DNA of 64,000 nucleotides from Acidobacteriota bacterium (GTDB lineage: Bacteria; Acidobacteriota; Blastocatellia; Pyrinomonadales; Pyrinomonadaceae): NCBI GenBank assembly GCA_016700175.1, contig CP065003.1, positions 2,366,001-2,430,000 of the forward strand, in the 5' to 3' direction. Made by a program: the position numbers and the translations under genes. The notes beneath the pieces were generated by a model, which did not search any database, was not told the origin of the DNA, and worked only from the letters and a program-made list of their open reading frames with translations. Shown here piece after piece: positions 16,297 to 25,023 of this stretch. Within the stretch, counting starts at the first letter, position 1, and each line of letters begins with the position of its first letter.

Positions 16297-17781
16297 TCAC
16301 TCGTCGTCCTGACACCTGATCGAATCGATCACGCCGGCGCTGATCTTCGAAAACGCCGCCGGGAAAGTGTCATAAGGCCGGTTCGTGTCGCCCGCGATCC
16401 GGACCCTTACGCCTTCCGATTCGCCATCCGCCCTTACCCAGACCCTCCGGTGCGAGAAGAGAAAGACGGCCATAAGCGACACTGCGAGCAGCCCGAAGCC
16501 GGCATAGACGAACGGCTGACCCGGATCGCGTCGGACGAACAGAACGTGCAGGTCCGCCACGCGTTCGTACGATTCGATCCTGAATGTGTAGCCGAAAACT
16601 GGCTCCCTCGCGACCGGCATTTCCGCCATCTGTCCGCCGAAGACGAACGCCGTTTCCTCTTCGCCGTCCGGCCTGGAAACCTCGATCACCGCCGCCGGAC
16701 TCTCGTAGTCCGACGTGTCAGCGGTCGGGTCCTCGCTGCGCATGTCGAAGCCGGCCCGGAAATCTATGAACCGGAGCTTTGTTCCGTCTTTTAGCCGTGC
16801 CTCGCCCGATCGTTGGATCGTCATCGTCTCTGAAGCCCCGGCAGGGCCGGTCACCGAGAGAGTCACGCTTCGGGCCTTCCCGAGCGGAGCTGCGGAAGAA
16901 TGAAGGAAGCGGTATCCGCCGTAATCCGCTGGCGAATTCAGGCTGACGGTGAGGTCGGTCGAACGCCCGTCTTCGACGACCGTGAGCTCGGTGATCCAGT
17001 CGAGCGTGTTATCCGGTCGGATCGAGCCGTCCGTATCGATAAGCTTCTGGCGTATGTCGCGGCAGCGCACCTCGAAAGGAAGCGCCATCGTCACCCGCCG
17101 GGTGCGGTCCGCAGAAGCCTCGGTCGTGACGATCTGCCGCGAACTGCTTCCGGGTCTAAGGTCCATCTCGCCGCTTCTGGCGAACCAGGCGGTCAGCGAT
17201 CCTCCGAACAACAGCACAAGCAGCGCGACGTGAACCGCGTACGCGCCAAGCCGGTTCCAGGAACCCTTCTGCGCAAAAACGAACCGTGCGCTTCCCGCGG
17301 AAGCCTTCCTGATGTCGCGGAACCCGCGCGCCCTTAGATCCTCCGCCGCCGCCTCGGCGGCAGATTCGGCATCGCCGGACCCGAAGAAATAGTCGCGGAA
17401 GAAAGGGCTGGATTCGAACCGGGCCGGGGACATCGTGATGTGCGGTTCCCGTATGAGCTTCCAGGTCGATGGGAACCGGTCGACCGAGGCAAGGATGATG
17501 TTCATCGCCAGCAGCGCGAGCAGCGTGCTGTAGTACCAGGAGTGATAGACGTTGAACAGCCCCAGGTATTCGAGCACCGTCCTCTGTGAAGGGGTGAGTT
17601 CAGCGTAAAATGCGGCGAACCCGTCGACGTTCTGCTGGACGATAAGCATCCCGGCGATGCTCACGACCCCCAAGGCGATCAGAAGAAATATCCCGAACCG
17701 AACCGAGCTTAGAAACGCCAGGACCCTGAATACAGTTGACGCGGGCCTGTCCTTTTTGTCCGAACTGAACGTGTTCGTCAT
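16297..17781 (-). CDS. Cytochrome c biogenesis protein Ccs1/ResB family (copy 1)
   Basis: A 494-residue membrane protein of System II cytochrome c maturation, where ResB/Ccs1 works with CcsA/ResC to deliver haem and keep CxxCH cysteines reduced. Transmembrane helices lie at about residues 20-45 (RFGIFLLIALGVVSIAGMLIV), 80-100 (YSTLLALLAMNIILASV), 180-200 and near the C-terminus, with a large periplasmic domain between the last two. FNVYHSWYYSTLLALL and SSVRFGIFLL are family signatures. ATG 17781 is chosen since the frame upstream to 17955 is not membrane-like and would cover the promoter. No CcsA partner is in the window. Confidence 0.85.
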   Translation of the reverse strand: MTNTFSSDKKDRPASTVFRVLAFLSSVRFGIFLLIALGVVSIAGMLIVQQNVDGFAAFYAELTPSQRTVLEYLGLFNVYHSWYYSTLLALLAMNIILASVDRFPSTWKLIREPHITMSPARFESSPFFRDYFFGSGDAESAAEAAAEDLRARGFRDIRKASAGSARFVFAQKGSWNRLGAYAVHVALLVLLFGGSLTAWFARSGEMDLRPGSSSRQIVTTEASADRTRRVTMALPFEVRCRDIRQKLIDTDGSIRPDNTLDWITELTVVEDGRSTDLTVSLNSPADYGGYRFLHSSAAPLGKARSVTLSVTGPAGASETMTIQRSGEARLKDGTKLRFIDFRAGFDMRSEDPTADTSDYESPAAVIEVSRPDGEEETAFVFGGQMAEMPVAREPVFGYTFRIESYERVADLHVLFVRRDPGQPFVYAGFGLLAVSLMAVFLFSHRRVWVRADGESEGVRVRIAGDTNRPYDTFPAAFSKISAGVIDSIRCQDDE

Positions 17782-17815
17782 ATGAACGAGAATTAGGTTT
17801 GTATCGCTAATTCGA

Positions 17816-17889
17816 ATAGTAACAATCGTTTTGGGGAGGGCATTGTGACTGACGTCACAGCCGGGTGTGCTTGGCGGGACTACTATAAT
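17816..17889. promoter_or_regulatory. Divergent promoter region with a perfect CRP-type palindrome
   Basis: TGTGACTGACGTCACA at 17844-17859 is an exact TGTGA-N6-TCACA site. To the right, TATAAT at 17884-17889 gives a start near 17896, placing the site at about -44 for the nonahaem cytochrome gene. To the left, TACTAT at 17821-17816 on the minus strand gives a start near 17809 and places the same site at about -42 for ccs1. Neither promoter has a good -35, which fits activator dependence. Confidence 0.75.
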
Positions 17890-17930
17890 CAAGAGCAGTG
17901 CAAGCTTCGGATCCGGGGGATCTCTCGCAG

Positions 17931-19124
17931 ATGGATGCAAACGCGAAAAGAACATTGAGGACCGTGCTTAGGTTCTCTGTGGTGGCGATCTTTGCGATCG
18001 CGGCCGCATCCGTGTTCCTGCTCCCGAGACCGGCCGGCGCGCTTGCCGAGAAAAAGGAGGCGCCGCCGGAGGCTCCGCAGTCCAGGTACTCGAAGTTCTC
18101 TCACGATGTCGAAGCGCACAAGAAGAAACAATGCTCCGAGTGCCACAAGTTTCCATCCGACAACTGGCAGAAGGTCCGGCCGGAGTCTGAAGCGATACCC
18201 GACATCACGGAATATCCGAAACACGATTCCTGCGTGAGCTGTCACCGACAGCAGTTCTTCAGCGGTTCGAAACCGGCGATCTGCTCGATCTGCCACGTGA
18301 ATCCGTCGCCGAGAGACAGCCGCAGGCATCCATTCCCGAACCCGCGGGAGGCGTTCGACAAGTCGCCGAAAGGGAAGGAATCATTTTCCGAGTTTGCCGT
18401 CGCTTTCCCGCACGAGATCCACGTCGCCATGCTGGCTTCGAAGTCTCCGCGGACGCCGTCAGACCGGACCGCGGGGCCGATGTTCGTTCGTGCCGGGTTC
18501 AGGAAGGCGGTCCAGTCGGAAACGTGCGCGATGTGTCACCAGATAGCGGCCCCGCAAGGCGACGGCGACGACGAGTACGTGACCAAGCCGCCGGAGAAGC
18601 TGGGCGACGCTTTCTGGCTGAAGAAGGGCGCGTTCATGACCTCGCCGACGGGCCACACGCAGTGCTTTACGTGCCATTCGGCGGACGCGGGCCTGAGTCC
18701 CGCGCCTAGCGACTGCGGGACCTGCCACAAACTTGCGCCGTCGAACCTGAAGGTGGATTTCGATCAGGCCGCGGCGAAAAGAATGAACATCGAGGACAAG
18801 CTTTTGGTCGCCTCGTGGAGAAGGCGCGATTCTTCGGCGACGTTCCGTCACGAATGGTTCAGCCACGCGGAGATGGACTGCACAACGTGCCACGCGCTCG
18901 GAGATATAAAGACCGCGGACTGGTCCTCGAATTCCGTGAAGATCTCTACGTGCAGCAACTGCCACATCACAGCGACCTCGGATGACGGCGGGATCCTGAA
19001 CTACGAGATCGACGAACGGAAGAAGGATCCGAAGTTCCAGTGCGTGAAATGCCACATTGGCTATAGCGGCTTGCCGATCCCCGCTTCGCATCCCGAGGCC
19101 ATCAAAGGGCTTGCCGGAAACTGA
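17931..19124 (+). CDS. Nonahaem c-type cytochrome
   Basis: A 397-residue protein with an N-terminal hydrophobic signal or anchor (about residues 15-37, ending near RPAGALA) and nine CxxCH motifs (CSECH, CVSCH, CSICH, CAMCH, CFTCH, CGTCH, CTTCH, CSNCH, CVKCH). It should sit in the periplasm and shuttle electrons. GGGGGA at about 10 bases supports ATG 17931 over the ATG at 17898. It is first in a series of five cytochrome genes and diverges from ccs1. The spacing between motifs is irregular and does not match a family I can name. Confidence 0.9.
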   Translation: MDANAKRTLRTVLRFSVVAIFAIAAASVFLLPRPAGALAEKKEAPPEAPQSRYSKFSHDVEAHKKKQCSECHKFPSDNWQKVRPESEAIPDITEYPKHDSCVSCHRQQFFSGSKPAICSICHVNPSPRDSRRHPFPNPREAFDKSPKGKESFSEFAVAFPHEIHVAMLASKSPRTPSDRTAGPMFVRAGFRKAVQSETCAMCHQIAAPQGDGDDEYVTKPPEKLGDAFWLKKGAFMTSPTGHTQCFTCHSADAGLSPAPSDCGTCHKLAPSNLKVDFDQAAAKRMNIEDKLLVASWRRRDSSATFRHEWFSHAEMDCTTCHALGDIKTADWSSNSVKISTCSNCHITATSDDGGILNYEIDERKKDPKFQCVKCHIGYSGLPIPASHPEAIKGLAGN

Positions 19125-19394
19125 TGCCCGAGCCGCGGAGTTCGGTTGAAAGGGCCTTGCCGGGCCATTTGATATTCTTGGAGTGCTTGCGGATAATTCC
19201 GCGTGCTAAGCGAAGAAATCCGCGCGCAACGGTCCCGCGGCCAAAAGAGTCCTTAGGATGAGTTGCAAACATCAGCGTTTAGGGCACATAGCAGCAGCCT
19301 TTGCAGTCACTTGCTGGCACTTCGCTTGCATCTTATCGAATTCCCGGCCCCCAGGTCGATGGACATTCGCAGTTAAATAGGAGTTTTAGGAACA

Positions 19395-19736
19395 ATGAGA
19401 ACCAAACACGTTAAAGCACTCGTATCCGCCCTTTTTGTACTTCCCCTGCTTGCGGTGACTTTCATCGGCAATGGCGCAGCGAAGGCAAATGCGGACAGTC
19501 AGGACGACGCCGCCGCGCTTTATAAGAAGAACACTTGTTTTGCCTGCCACAAGGCGGACGCCTCCAAGTCATTTGATCCGGAGAAGTCGGATGAACACCA
19601 CATCGAGGCGATCCTGAAGGGCATTAAAGGAGAGAAGCCCCCTTATATGCCTGCGTACGAGGCAAAGGGCATCGATGCCGAGAAAGCCGCAGCTCTTGTC
19701 GCTCACATGCGTGCGCTGAGAGCGGCCGCCAACTAG
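19395..19736 (+). CDS. Small monohaem cytochrome c
   Basis: A 113-residue class I type cytochrome: signal peptide to about residue 33 (ending AKANA), one CFACH haem motif near residue 48 and a PPYMPAY segment near residue 83 whose methionine is the likely sixth ligand. Such proteins carry single electrons in the periplasm between larger complexes. AGGA precedes ATG 19395. The 270 bases between this gene and the previous one hold no obvious palindromic site. Confidence 0.88.
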   Translation: MRTKHVKALVSALFVLPLLAVTFIGNGAAKANADSQDDAAALYKKNTCFACHKADASKSFDPEKSDEHHIEAILKGIKGEKPPYMPAYEAKGIDAEKAAALVAHMRALRAAAN

Positions 19737-19977
19737 CTCCGGGCCAACGGACCGGCGAGCGGTCGTACGAGCGTGCGGAGGCCGGGAAATCCCGCCTCCG
19801 TATGGCTTTTGCAGAGATCAATTTCCAGATTTGAGCCGGCAACAGCGAGCCCGAAGCAGCATTCGATAGTTGTTTGCCGGTTCGCCGGGGAGGTTCCTGA
19901 ACGCATTTGCAGGAGAATGCCGCGAACGATCGATTGTTACAGCCGCCGGCCGGCCGGTGCAGCCCGGAATCGACTGA

Positions 19978-20913
19978 ATGAGCAAACAAAGGAAAGTGAG
20001 AACCAGCATCAAGGGGACAGGTACGTTGAAAATACTGGTCTTGCTGATCGGACTCGCACTTTTCGGTTACGGCTTCAGTTCCTGCACCGCCACGAAGGAC
20101 CCTTCAGAGAATGAGAACGTGTCGGGTTATGATCCGCTGGCAGGAGACACTAACACGGCCGACTCCGATGCCCCCAACTCGATCTCAAAACTTCCCCCGG
20201 ATTCTCCCGAGCTCGCGACATTTACTCACTCAAACGAGAACCATGCCCAGCTTTCCTGCCTGATCTGCCACCGGCGGGATACCGAGGCGACCAAGATCGA
20301 ATTTCCCGGAAAGGAGAACCACTCGCCCTGTATAGGCTGCCACGTCGCTCAATTCAAATTTCAAAAGAGCCCGATCTGCAGCATCTGCCATACCGATTCC
20401 GAAACCGGCGCGCTAAAGGATTTCCCTCCTTTGCAGGGATTCAACGCCAAGTTCGATCACGCCAAACACCTTCGTATGACGGGCTGCGCTACCTGCCATA
20501 AGACTTACGGAAGGGGTGTCGCGTTGACGATACCCTCGCGGGGAAGTGCTCACTCGACTTGCTTCGAATGCCACACCGCGTCGGCCGAGAACAAGTTGTC
20601 ATCCTGCGATGTTTGCCACGAACCCGGGCGGGCCCCGAGGGCGCCTCAGATAGTGAGAGCCGCGTACTCCAAGAGTTTCAGTCACGCAAGTCACAGGTCG
20701 ATGAGCTGCACCGATTGCCACACGGTGTACCGTTCCGGAGGACGCGGGAATCAGGTCGCCTCTCCGGCTGCCAGGATGCACCTTGTTTCCAGCAGCGTTC
20801 GAAGTTGCGCCACGTGCCACAATGAACGGCGCGCATTTGGCGGAGAGGATTTCTCGAGCTGCCAACGCTGCCATCAGGGGAACTCATTCGGGTTCTCGAG
20901 ACCGAGGCTTTGA
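19978..20913 (+). CDS. Nonahaem c-type cytochrome, probable lipoprotein
   Basis: A 311-residue protein. The N-terminus has a hydrophobic segment followed by GFSSC near residue 35, a possible lipobox that would anchor it to a membrane. Nine CxxCH motifs follow (CLICH, CIGCH, CSICH, CATCH, CFECH, CDVCH, CTDCH, CATCH, CQRCH), with extra histidines such as DHAKHLRMTGC and SHASHRSMSC that suit bis-His haems. The pattern H-x-x-H before CxxCH recalls cytochrome c7/c3-like repeats. No strong ribosome site is seen at ATG 19978, so the start is less sure. Confidence 0.88.
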   Translation: MSKQRKVRTSIKGTGTLKILVLLIGLALFGYGFSSCTATKDPSENENVSGYDPLAGDTNTADSDAPNSISKLPPDSPELATFTHSNENHAQLSCLICHRRDTEATKIEFPGKENHSPCIGCHVAQFKFQKSPICSICHTDSETGALKDFPPLQGFNAKFDHAKHLRMTGCATCHKTYGRGVALTIPSRGSAHSTCFECHTASAENKLSSCDVCHEPGRAPRAPQIVRAAYSKSFSHASHRSMSCTDCHTVYRSGGRGNQVASPAARMHLVSSSVRSCATCHNERRAFGGEDFSSCQRCHQGNSFGFSRPRL

Positions 20914-20980
20914 TCGCCGGCACGATCGGGCGCTGTGACCTTGGTTCCCTTTTGAATCTTTACTGACCAGCAGGCAACAA

Positions 20981-22627
20981 ATGAGCGAAGAACGAAAAGA
21001 ACCGAACTCAGAAGAAGTCGAACCGCCGGCAGAAGACCCGCAAACTGAAGAGCAGCCCGAAAAGAAAGCGGACAGCCCGAAGGTTCCCAGCCTTTGGCAG
21101 AACTACATCAGTCTTGCGGGGTTCGTGATAGCCGGAGCCAGCATAGCCGGGATCATTCTTCTGTTCATGCTGGAGCTCACGGCTTCCGACGAATCCCCGT
21201 ATCTCGGCATTCTGATCTATATCATGTTGCCGGGATTCATGATCTTCGGTCTCCTTGTCGCCTTGGTGGGCGCGGGCATCGAGCGGCGGAGGCGGCGCAA
21301 GCTCTCCCCCGAAGAGATCGCGGCTTATCCGATCCTGGATCTGAACGGTCCGCGTCGACGCCGCATCTTCCTCGCTTTCGTTGCGGGAGCGTTCCTGTTC
21401 ATCATGGTCAGCGCATTCGGAAGCTACAGGGCATACGAATTCACGGAATCGAACACTTTTTGCGGCCAGGTCTGTCATACGATGGACCCGGAGTTCACAG
21501 CATACCAGGCCTCGTCGCACGCGCGCGTCACATGTGTCGAATGCCACGTCGGTTCCGGAGCCGATTACTACGTCAAGTCGAAGTTCGAAGGCGTAAGGCA
21601 GCTGTACGTCCAGATGAGAGGGACATACAACCGGCCAATCCCTTCTCCGGTGCATACGCTCCGGCCGGCGCAGGACACGTGCGAAAAGTGCCACTGGCCC
21701 GAGAAGTTCTTCGGTGAACAGCTCAAGGTATTCAGGCACTATGCGTATGACGAGAACAACACGATGACCCAGACCCGGCTGCTCATCAAGACCGGCGGGG
21801 GCAGCCCGACCGCGGGACAGACGGCCGGCATCCACTGGCATATGAATGTCGCGAACGAGGTTTCGTATGTCGCGACCGACGAGAAACGGCAGAACATCGT
21901 CTGGGTGCGTTTCAAGCAGAAGGACGGAACCGTCGTCGAATACACGGACCGCACCAGCAATCTCACAGCGGATATGCTCAGTAAGTATCCCGTTCGGAAA
22001 ATGGACTGCGTGGACTGCCATAACCGGCCGGCTCACGTCTACCTGAACCCGCATAAGGCGGTCGATCAGTCATTCACGGCCAATGCGCTCGACGTTTCGC
22101 TCCCATTCCTGAAAATGGTTTCCGTCGACGTCCTCTCGAAGAAATACACAACGAAGGAGGAAGCGCTTGAGAACATCGGGAAGGAAGTCCCCGCGTACTA
22201 CCAGAAGAACTATCCGGATCTATACAGGACGAAATCCGATTCGATAAACGGAGCGGTCACCGAACTCCGCAGGATCTACTCGACTTATTTCTTCCCGGCG
22301 ATGAATACCGACTGGCAGAGCCACACGGACAACATCGGACACTACAACGCTTTGGGCTGCTACAGGTGCCACGACGGAAGGCACGTCAGCCCGACCGGGA
22401 AACGTATCAGGACCGAGTGCAACATTTGCCATACGACCCTCGACCAGACCATCGGCGGAAGGACCTTCCGGCCGGAGGACGGCAATTTCCAGCATCCGAT
22501 CGACCTGGGAGCGCAGGGAAAATACAAGTGCGCTGACTGCCACAAGGGAAACCGAGGGTTCAGACACCCGGTCAATCTGGGAGATATCTCAAGATTCCAG
22601 TGCGTTGAGTGCCACGCCATACAGTAG
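20981..22627 (+). CDS. Membrane-bound NapC/NirT-like multihaem cytochrome c
   Basis: A 548-residue protein. After a charged N-terminal tail of about 40 residues come two hydrophobic helices, an arginine-rich loop and a third helix (about residues 128-148) leading into a periplasmic haem domain. The first haem site is CGQVCH, a CX3CH variant followed by TMDPE, as in NapC/NrfH-like quinol dehydrogenases; seven CxxCH follow (CVECH, CEKCH, CVDCH, CYRCH, CNICH, CADCH, CVECH). The role would be quinol oxidation or periplasmic electron relay. It is longer than classic four-haem NapC and carries four extra haems at the C-terminus. Confidence 0.87.
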   Translation: MSEERKEPNSEEVEPPAEDPQTEEQPEKKADSPKVPSLWQNYISLAGFVIAGASIAGIILLFMLELTASDESPYLGILIYIMLPGFMIFGLLVALVGAGIERRRRRKLSPEEIAAYPILDLNGPRRRRIFLAFVAGAFLFIMVSAFGSYRAYEFTESNTFCGQVCHTMDPEFTAYQASSHARVTCVECHVGSGADYYVKSKFEGVRQLYVQMRGTYNRPIPSPVHTLRPAQDTCEKCHWPEKFFGEQLKVFRHYAYDENNTMTQTRLLIKTGGGSPTAGQTAGIHWHMNVANEVSYVATDEKRQNIVWVRFKQKDGTVVEYTDRTSNLTADMLSKYPVRKMDCVDCHNRPAHVYLNPHKAVDQSFTANALDVSLPFLKMVSVDVLSKKYTTKEEALENIGKEVPAYYQKNYPDLYRTKSDSINGAVTELRRIYSTYFFPAMNTDWQSHTDNIGHYNALGCYRCHDGRHVSPTGKRIRTECNICHTTLDQTIGGRTFRPEDGNFQHPIDLGAQGKYKCADCHKGNRGFRHPVNLGDISRFQCVECHAIQ

Positions 22628-22810
22628 CTGAGTGATCCGCTGTAAACATTTGATCCGCCCGCGGTTCTGCCGGTATTCCGTCCGATCCTGACCTCTTCCG
22701 GGGTTCCCCGCGGAACCAGGAGCCCGGCCGGGCGCGGTCAGGCCTCTTGCGGATGCGGAGTTTGCGTTTTTTAGGCAGTGGCGGTTCGGCTTCAGGTCGA
22801 CATAGGGGCC

Positions 22811-22853
22811 GGTGACCAAAATCACAGCAATTTTACCGGCTGAGGGTTAGGAT
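22811..22853 (+). promoter_or_regulatory. CRP-type site and promoter of the CbcL-like gene
   Basis: GGTGACCAAAATCACA at 22811-22826 matches GGTGA-N6-TCACA, one base from the perfect site. A -10-like TAGGAT at 22848-22853 gives a start near 22860, which puts the box at -41.5. The leader to ATG 22972 would be about 110 bases. The rest of the gap 22628-22810 holds no other recognisable element. Confidence 0.65.
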
Positions 22854-22971
22854 CAATGCAGTTCACTGTACCAGTCCTGATCGAAACGATGCCCGTCTTC
22901 CCGTAACCGGTGATAGGTAACGCTGTTTGGTCGCTTTCGGAAAGTCAGGCTGGACTGACCAGGAAACGAAG

Positions 22972-24909
22972 ATGAAAATCAGCCTAAAAGTCGCGGTGAT
23001 CGCCGGTTTCATCATCCTTCCGGTGTTGCTTTTCTTTGCCGGCACTCCTTTCTCAGTAGCGCAGAACAGGCCCGACCCGCCAAAAGGCGAGTCGAATGGA
23101 AAAATCCGGCTGGAATGCAGCGGATGTCACGGCCCGGGGACCACCCTTCCGAATCTCGCGGGCGACAAGTTCCATAAGGAGCCGCACCGGGAATATGATT
23201 CGGGGGTCCACGCCAAGATCCAGGCAGACGGAAAGCCCGCGGCCAGCTGCGTAGATTGCCATACCATAATGGGAGACATGGCGACCGACCTCCCGCCCGA
23301 CAACCCGAAATCCACCGTTTTCGCGACAAATCAGGAACAGACCTGCGGAAAGTGCCATCAGGAAGCTCTGACGACGTTTGGCGACAGCATCCACGGAAGT
23401 CTTCTGGAGGGTGGAGATGTTCGCGCGGCATCATGTTCCGATTGTCACGGTAATCACGCGATCCAGCCCGGTAGTAATAAGGACTCTTCATTGTACCGGA
23501 CTCACGTGACTCAGATCTGCATCAAGTGCCATACCGGTGTGGTGGCGGATTACGAAAGCAGCGCGCACGGCCAGCTGTACAAGAAGGGAGATCCCAGGGG
23601 CCCCATCTGCACCGACTGCCATGCTGCGGTTTCACACTACAAGGCGCCTGCTACGAGACGGGATTTCACGCTTTTGATGGTCGACAAATGCAGCAGCTGC
23701 CATATAGAACAGGCGCCGACATACCGCGACACGTTCCACGGACAGGCGGCCGCGTTCGGATTCAAACCGTCGGCCACCTGCGCGGACTGCCACACTCCGC
23801 ACAAGAATTTGCCCGCCAGCGATCCGAAGTCTTCGGTGAACCCGAAGAACCTGGTTCAGACATGCGCGCAATGCCACGTCGACGCCAACCCGAGTTTTGC
23901 GACCTACAATCCTCATCCCGAGCCGGAGAATCCTGATAAGGGTTACCTTACGTACGTCGTATACACCTTCATGAACTGGCTCCTGTTCGGGGTATTCGGG
24001 TTCTTCACCGTGCATACGGTACTGTGGCTGCAAAGGTCGATCGTCTCGCTGATACGAGGCGAAAGCCATAAACGCATCCGGGATGAAGAGGAACAGTGGG
24101 TGCTTCGCTTCTCAAAACCCCATCGGTTTACCCACCTGCTTATCATCGTCAGCTTCCTGGGGCTCGCGGCCACCGGCCTGCCGCTGATGTACTCATTTTC
24201 AGACTGGGGACAGTGGCTCGTAGGTCTCCACGGAGGGCTCGAAGTCACGAGATTCCTTCACAGGGTTTGTGCGGTCATCACTTTTTTCTATGCGGGTTAC
24301 CACCTATGGATGATCATTAAGGGCGGGATCGTGAACCGCAACTGGTCCGTTTTCTGGGGTCCCGAATCGATGATGATTCGGCCGCGGGATTTCACCGACG
24401 CGTTCAATATGTTCCGCTGGTTCTTCTACCTGGGACCCAAGCCCGAGCTTGACCGATTCACATATTGGGAGAAATTCGACTACTTCGCGGTATTCTGGGG
24501 CGTCCCCGTCATCGGCCTTTCAGGACTCGTCCTTTGGTTCCCGACGTTCTTCACGCTGTTTCTTCCCGGCGAGGCTTTGAACGTAGCGATGATCATTCAC
24601 AGTGAGGAGGCGCTTCTGGCCACGGCGTTCATCTTCGCTTTCCACTTCTTCCACAATCATCTGCGGCCGGAGAATTTCCCGATGGATATCGTGATGTTCA
24701 CCGGCAAGGTCAGACTCTCGTGGTTCAAGGAAGAGCGCCGGGCGGAGTACGACCGGCTGGTCGAAGAAGGAAAGCTCGATTCGATAATCGTTCCGCCTCC
24801 TTCCTTGAGGTTCCGGGTGCTCGCGAGGATCTTCGGCTTCATCGCCTACTTCACGGGGCTGTTCCTCGTGATCGCGATCTTCGTGACCCTGTTCACTGCA
24901 GGCCATTAG
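22972..24909 (+). CDS. CbcL-like fusion: nonahaem cytochrome c plus di-haem cytochrome b membrane domain
   Basis: A 645-residue inner-membrane protein. After a signal sequence (residues 5-28) come nine CxxCH motifs (CSGCH, CVDCH, CGKCH, CSDCH, CIKCH, CTDCH, CSSCH, CADCH, CAQCH) in the first 310 residues. The C-terminal half is a b-type cytochrome of the HydC/FdnI kind with at least four helices and histidines in PHRFTHLLII, FLHRVCAVITFFYAGYHLW and FAFHFFHNHL. This is the layout of Geobacter CbcL, a quinone oxidoreductase for extracellular electron transfer. ATG 22972 has AGGA in front; an upstream in-frame start at 22927 adds no signal feature. Confidence 0.85.
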   Translation: MKISLKVAVIAGFIILPVLLFFAGTPFSVAQNRPDPPKGESNGKIRLECSGCHGPGTTLPNLAGDKFHKEPHREYDSGVHAKIQADGKPAASCVDCHTIMGDMATDLPPDNPKSTVFATNQEQTCGKCHQEALTTFGDSIHGSLLEGGDVRAASCSDCHGNHAIQPGSNKDSSLYRTHVTQICIKCHTGVVADYESSAHGQLYKKGDPRGPICTDCHAAVSHYKAPATRRDFTLLMVDKCSSCHIEQAPTYRDTFHGQAAAFGFKPSATCADCHTPHKNLPASDPKSSVNPKNLVQTCAQCHVDANPSFATYNPHPEPENPDKGYLTYVVYTFMNWLLFGVFGFFTVHTVLWLQRSIVSLIRGESHKRIRDEEEQWVLRFSKPHRFTHLLIIVSFLGLAATGLPLMYSFSDWGQWLVGLHGGLEVTRFLHRVCAVITFFYAGYHLWMIIKGGIVNRNWSVFWGPESMMIRPRDFTDAFNMFRWFFYLGPKPELDRFTYWEKFDYFAVFWGVPVIGLSGLVLWFPTFFTLFLPGEALNVAMIIHSEEALLATAFIFAFHFFHNHLRPENFPMDIVMFTGKVRLSWFKEERRAEYDRLVEEGKLDSIIVPPPSLRFRVLARIFGFIAYFTGLFLVIAIFVTLFTAGH

Positions 24910-25023
24910 GATCCTGATCTGTATCCGGGAGCGGCGCGAGGACTTTGGGCGGTCCCGCGCCGCTTTCAGTCTTCTGCCCCTCCGAAAGACCAGCCCGAGA
25001 GTGAACTCTTTTCATAAGTACGA

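Noticed and set aside
17390..17425. A GGATTCGAACC stretch like the T arm of a tRNA
   Set aside because: It lies inside the ccs1 coding region and no acceptor or anticodon stem can be built around it.
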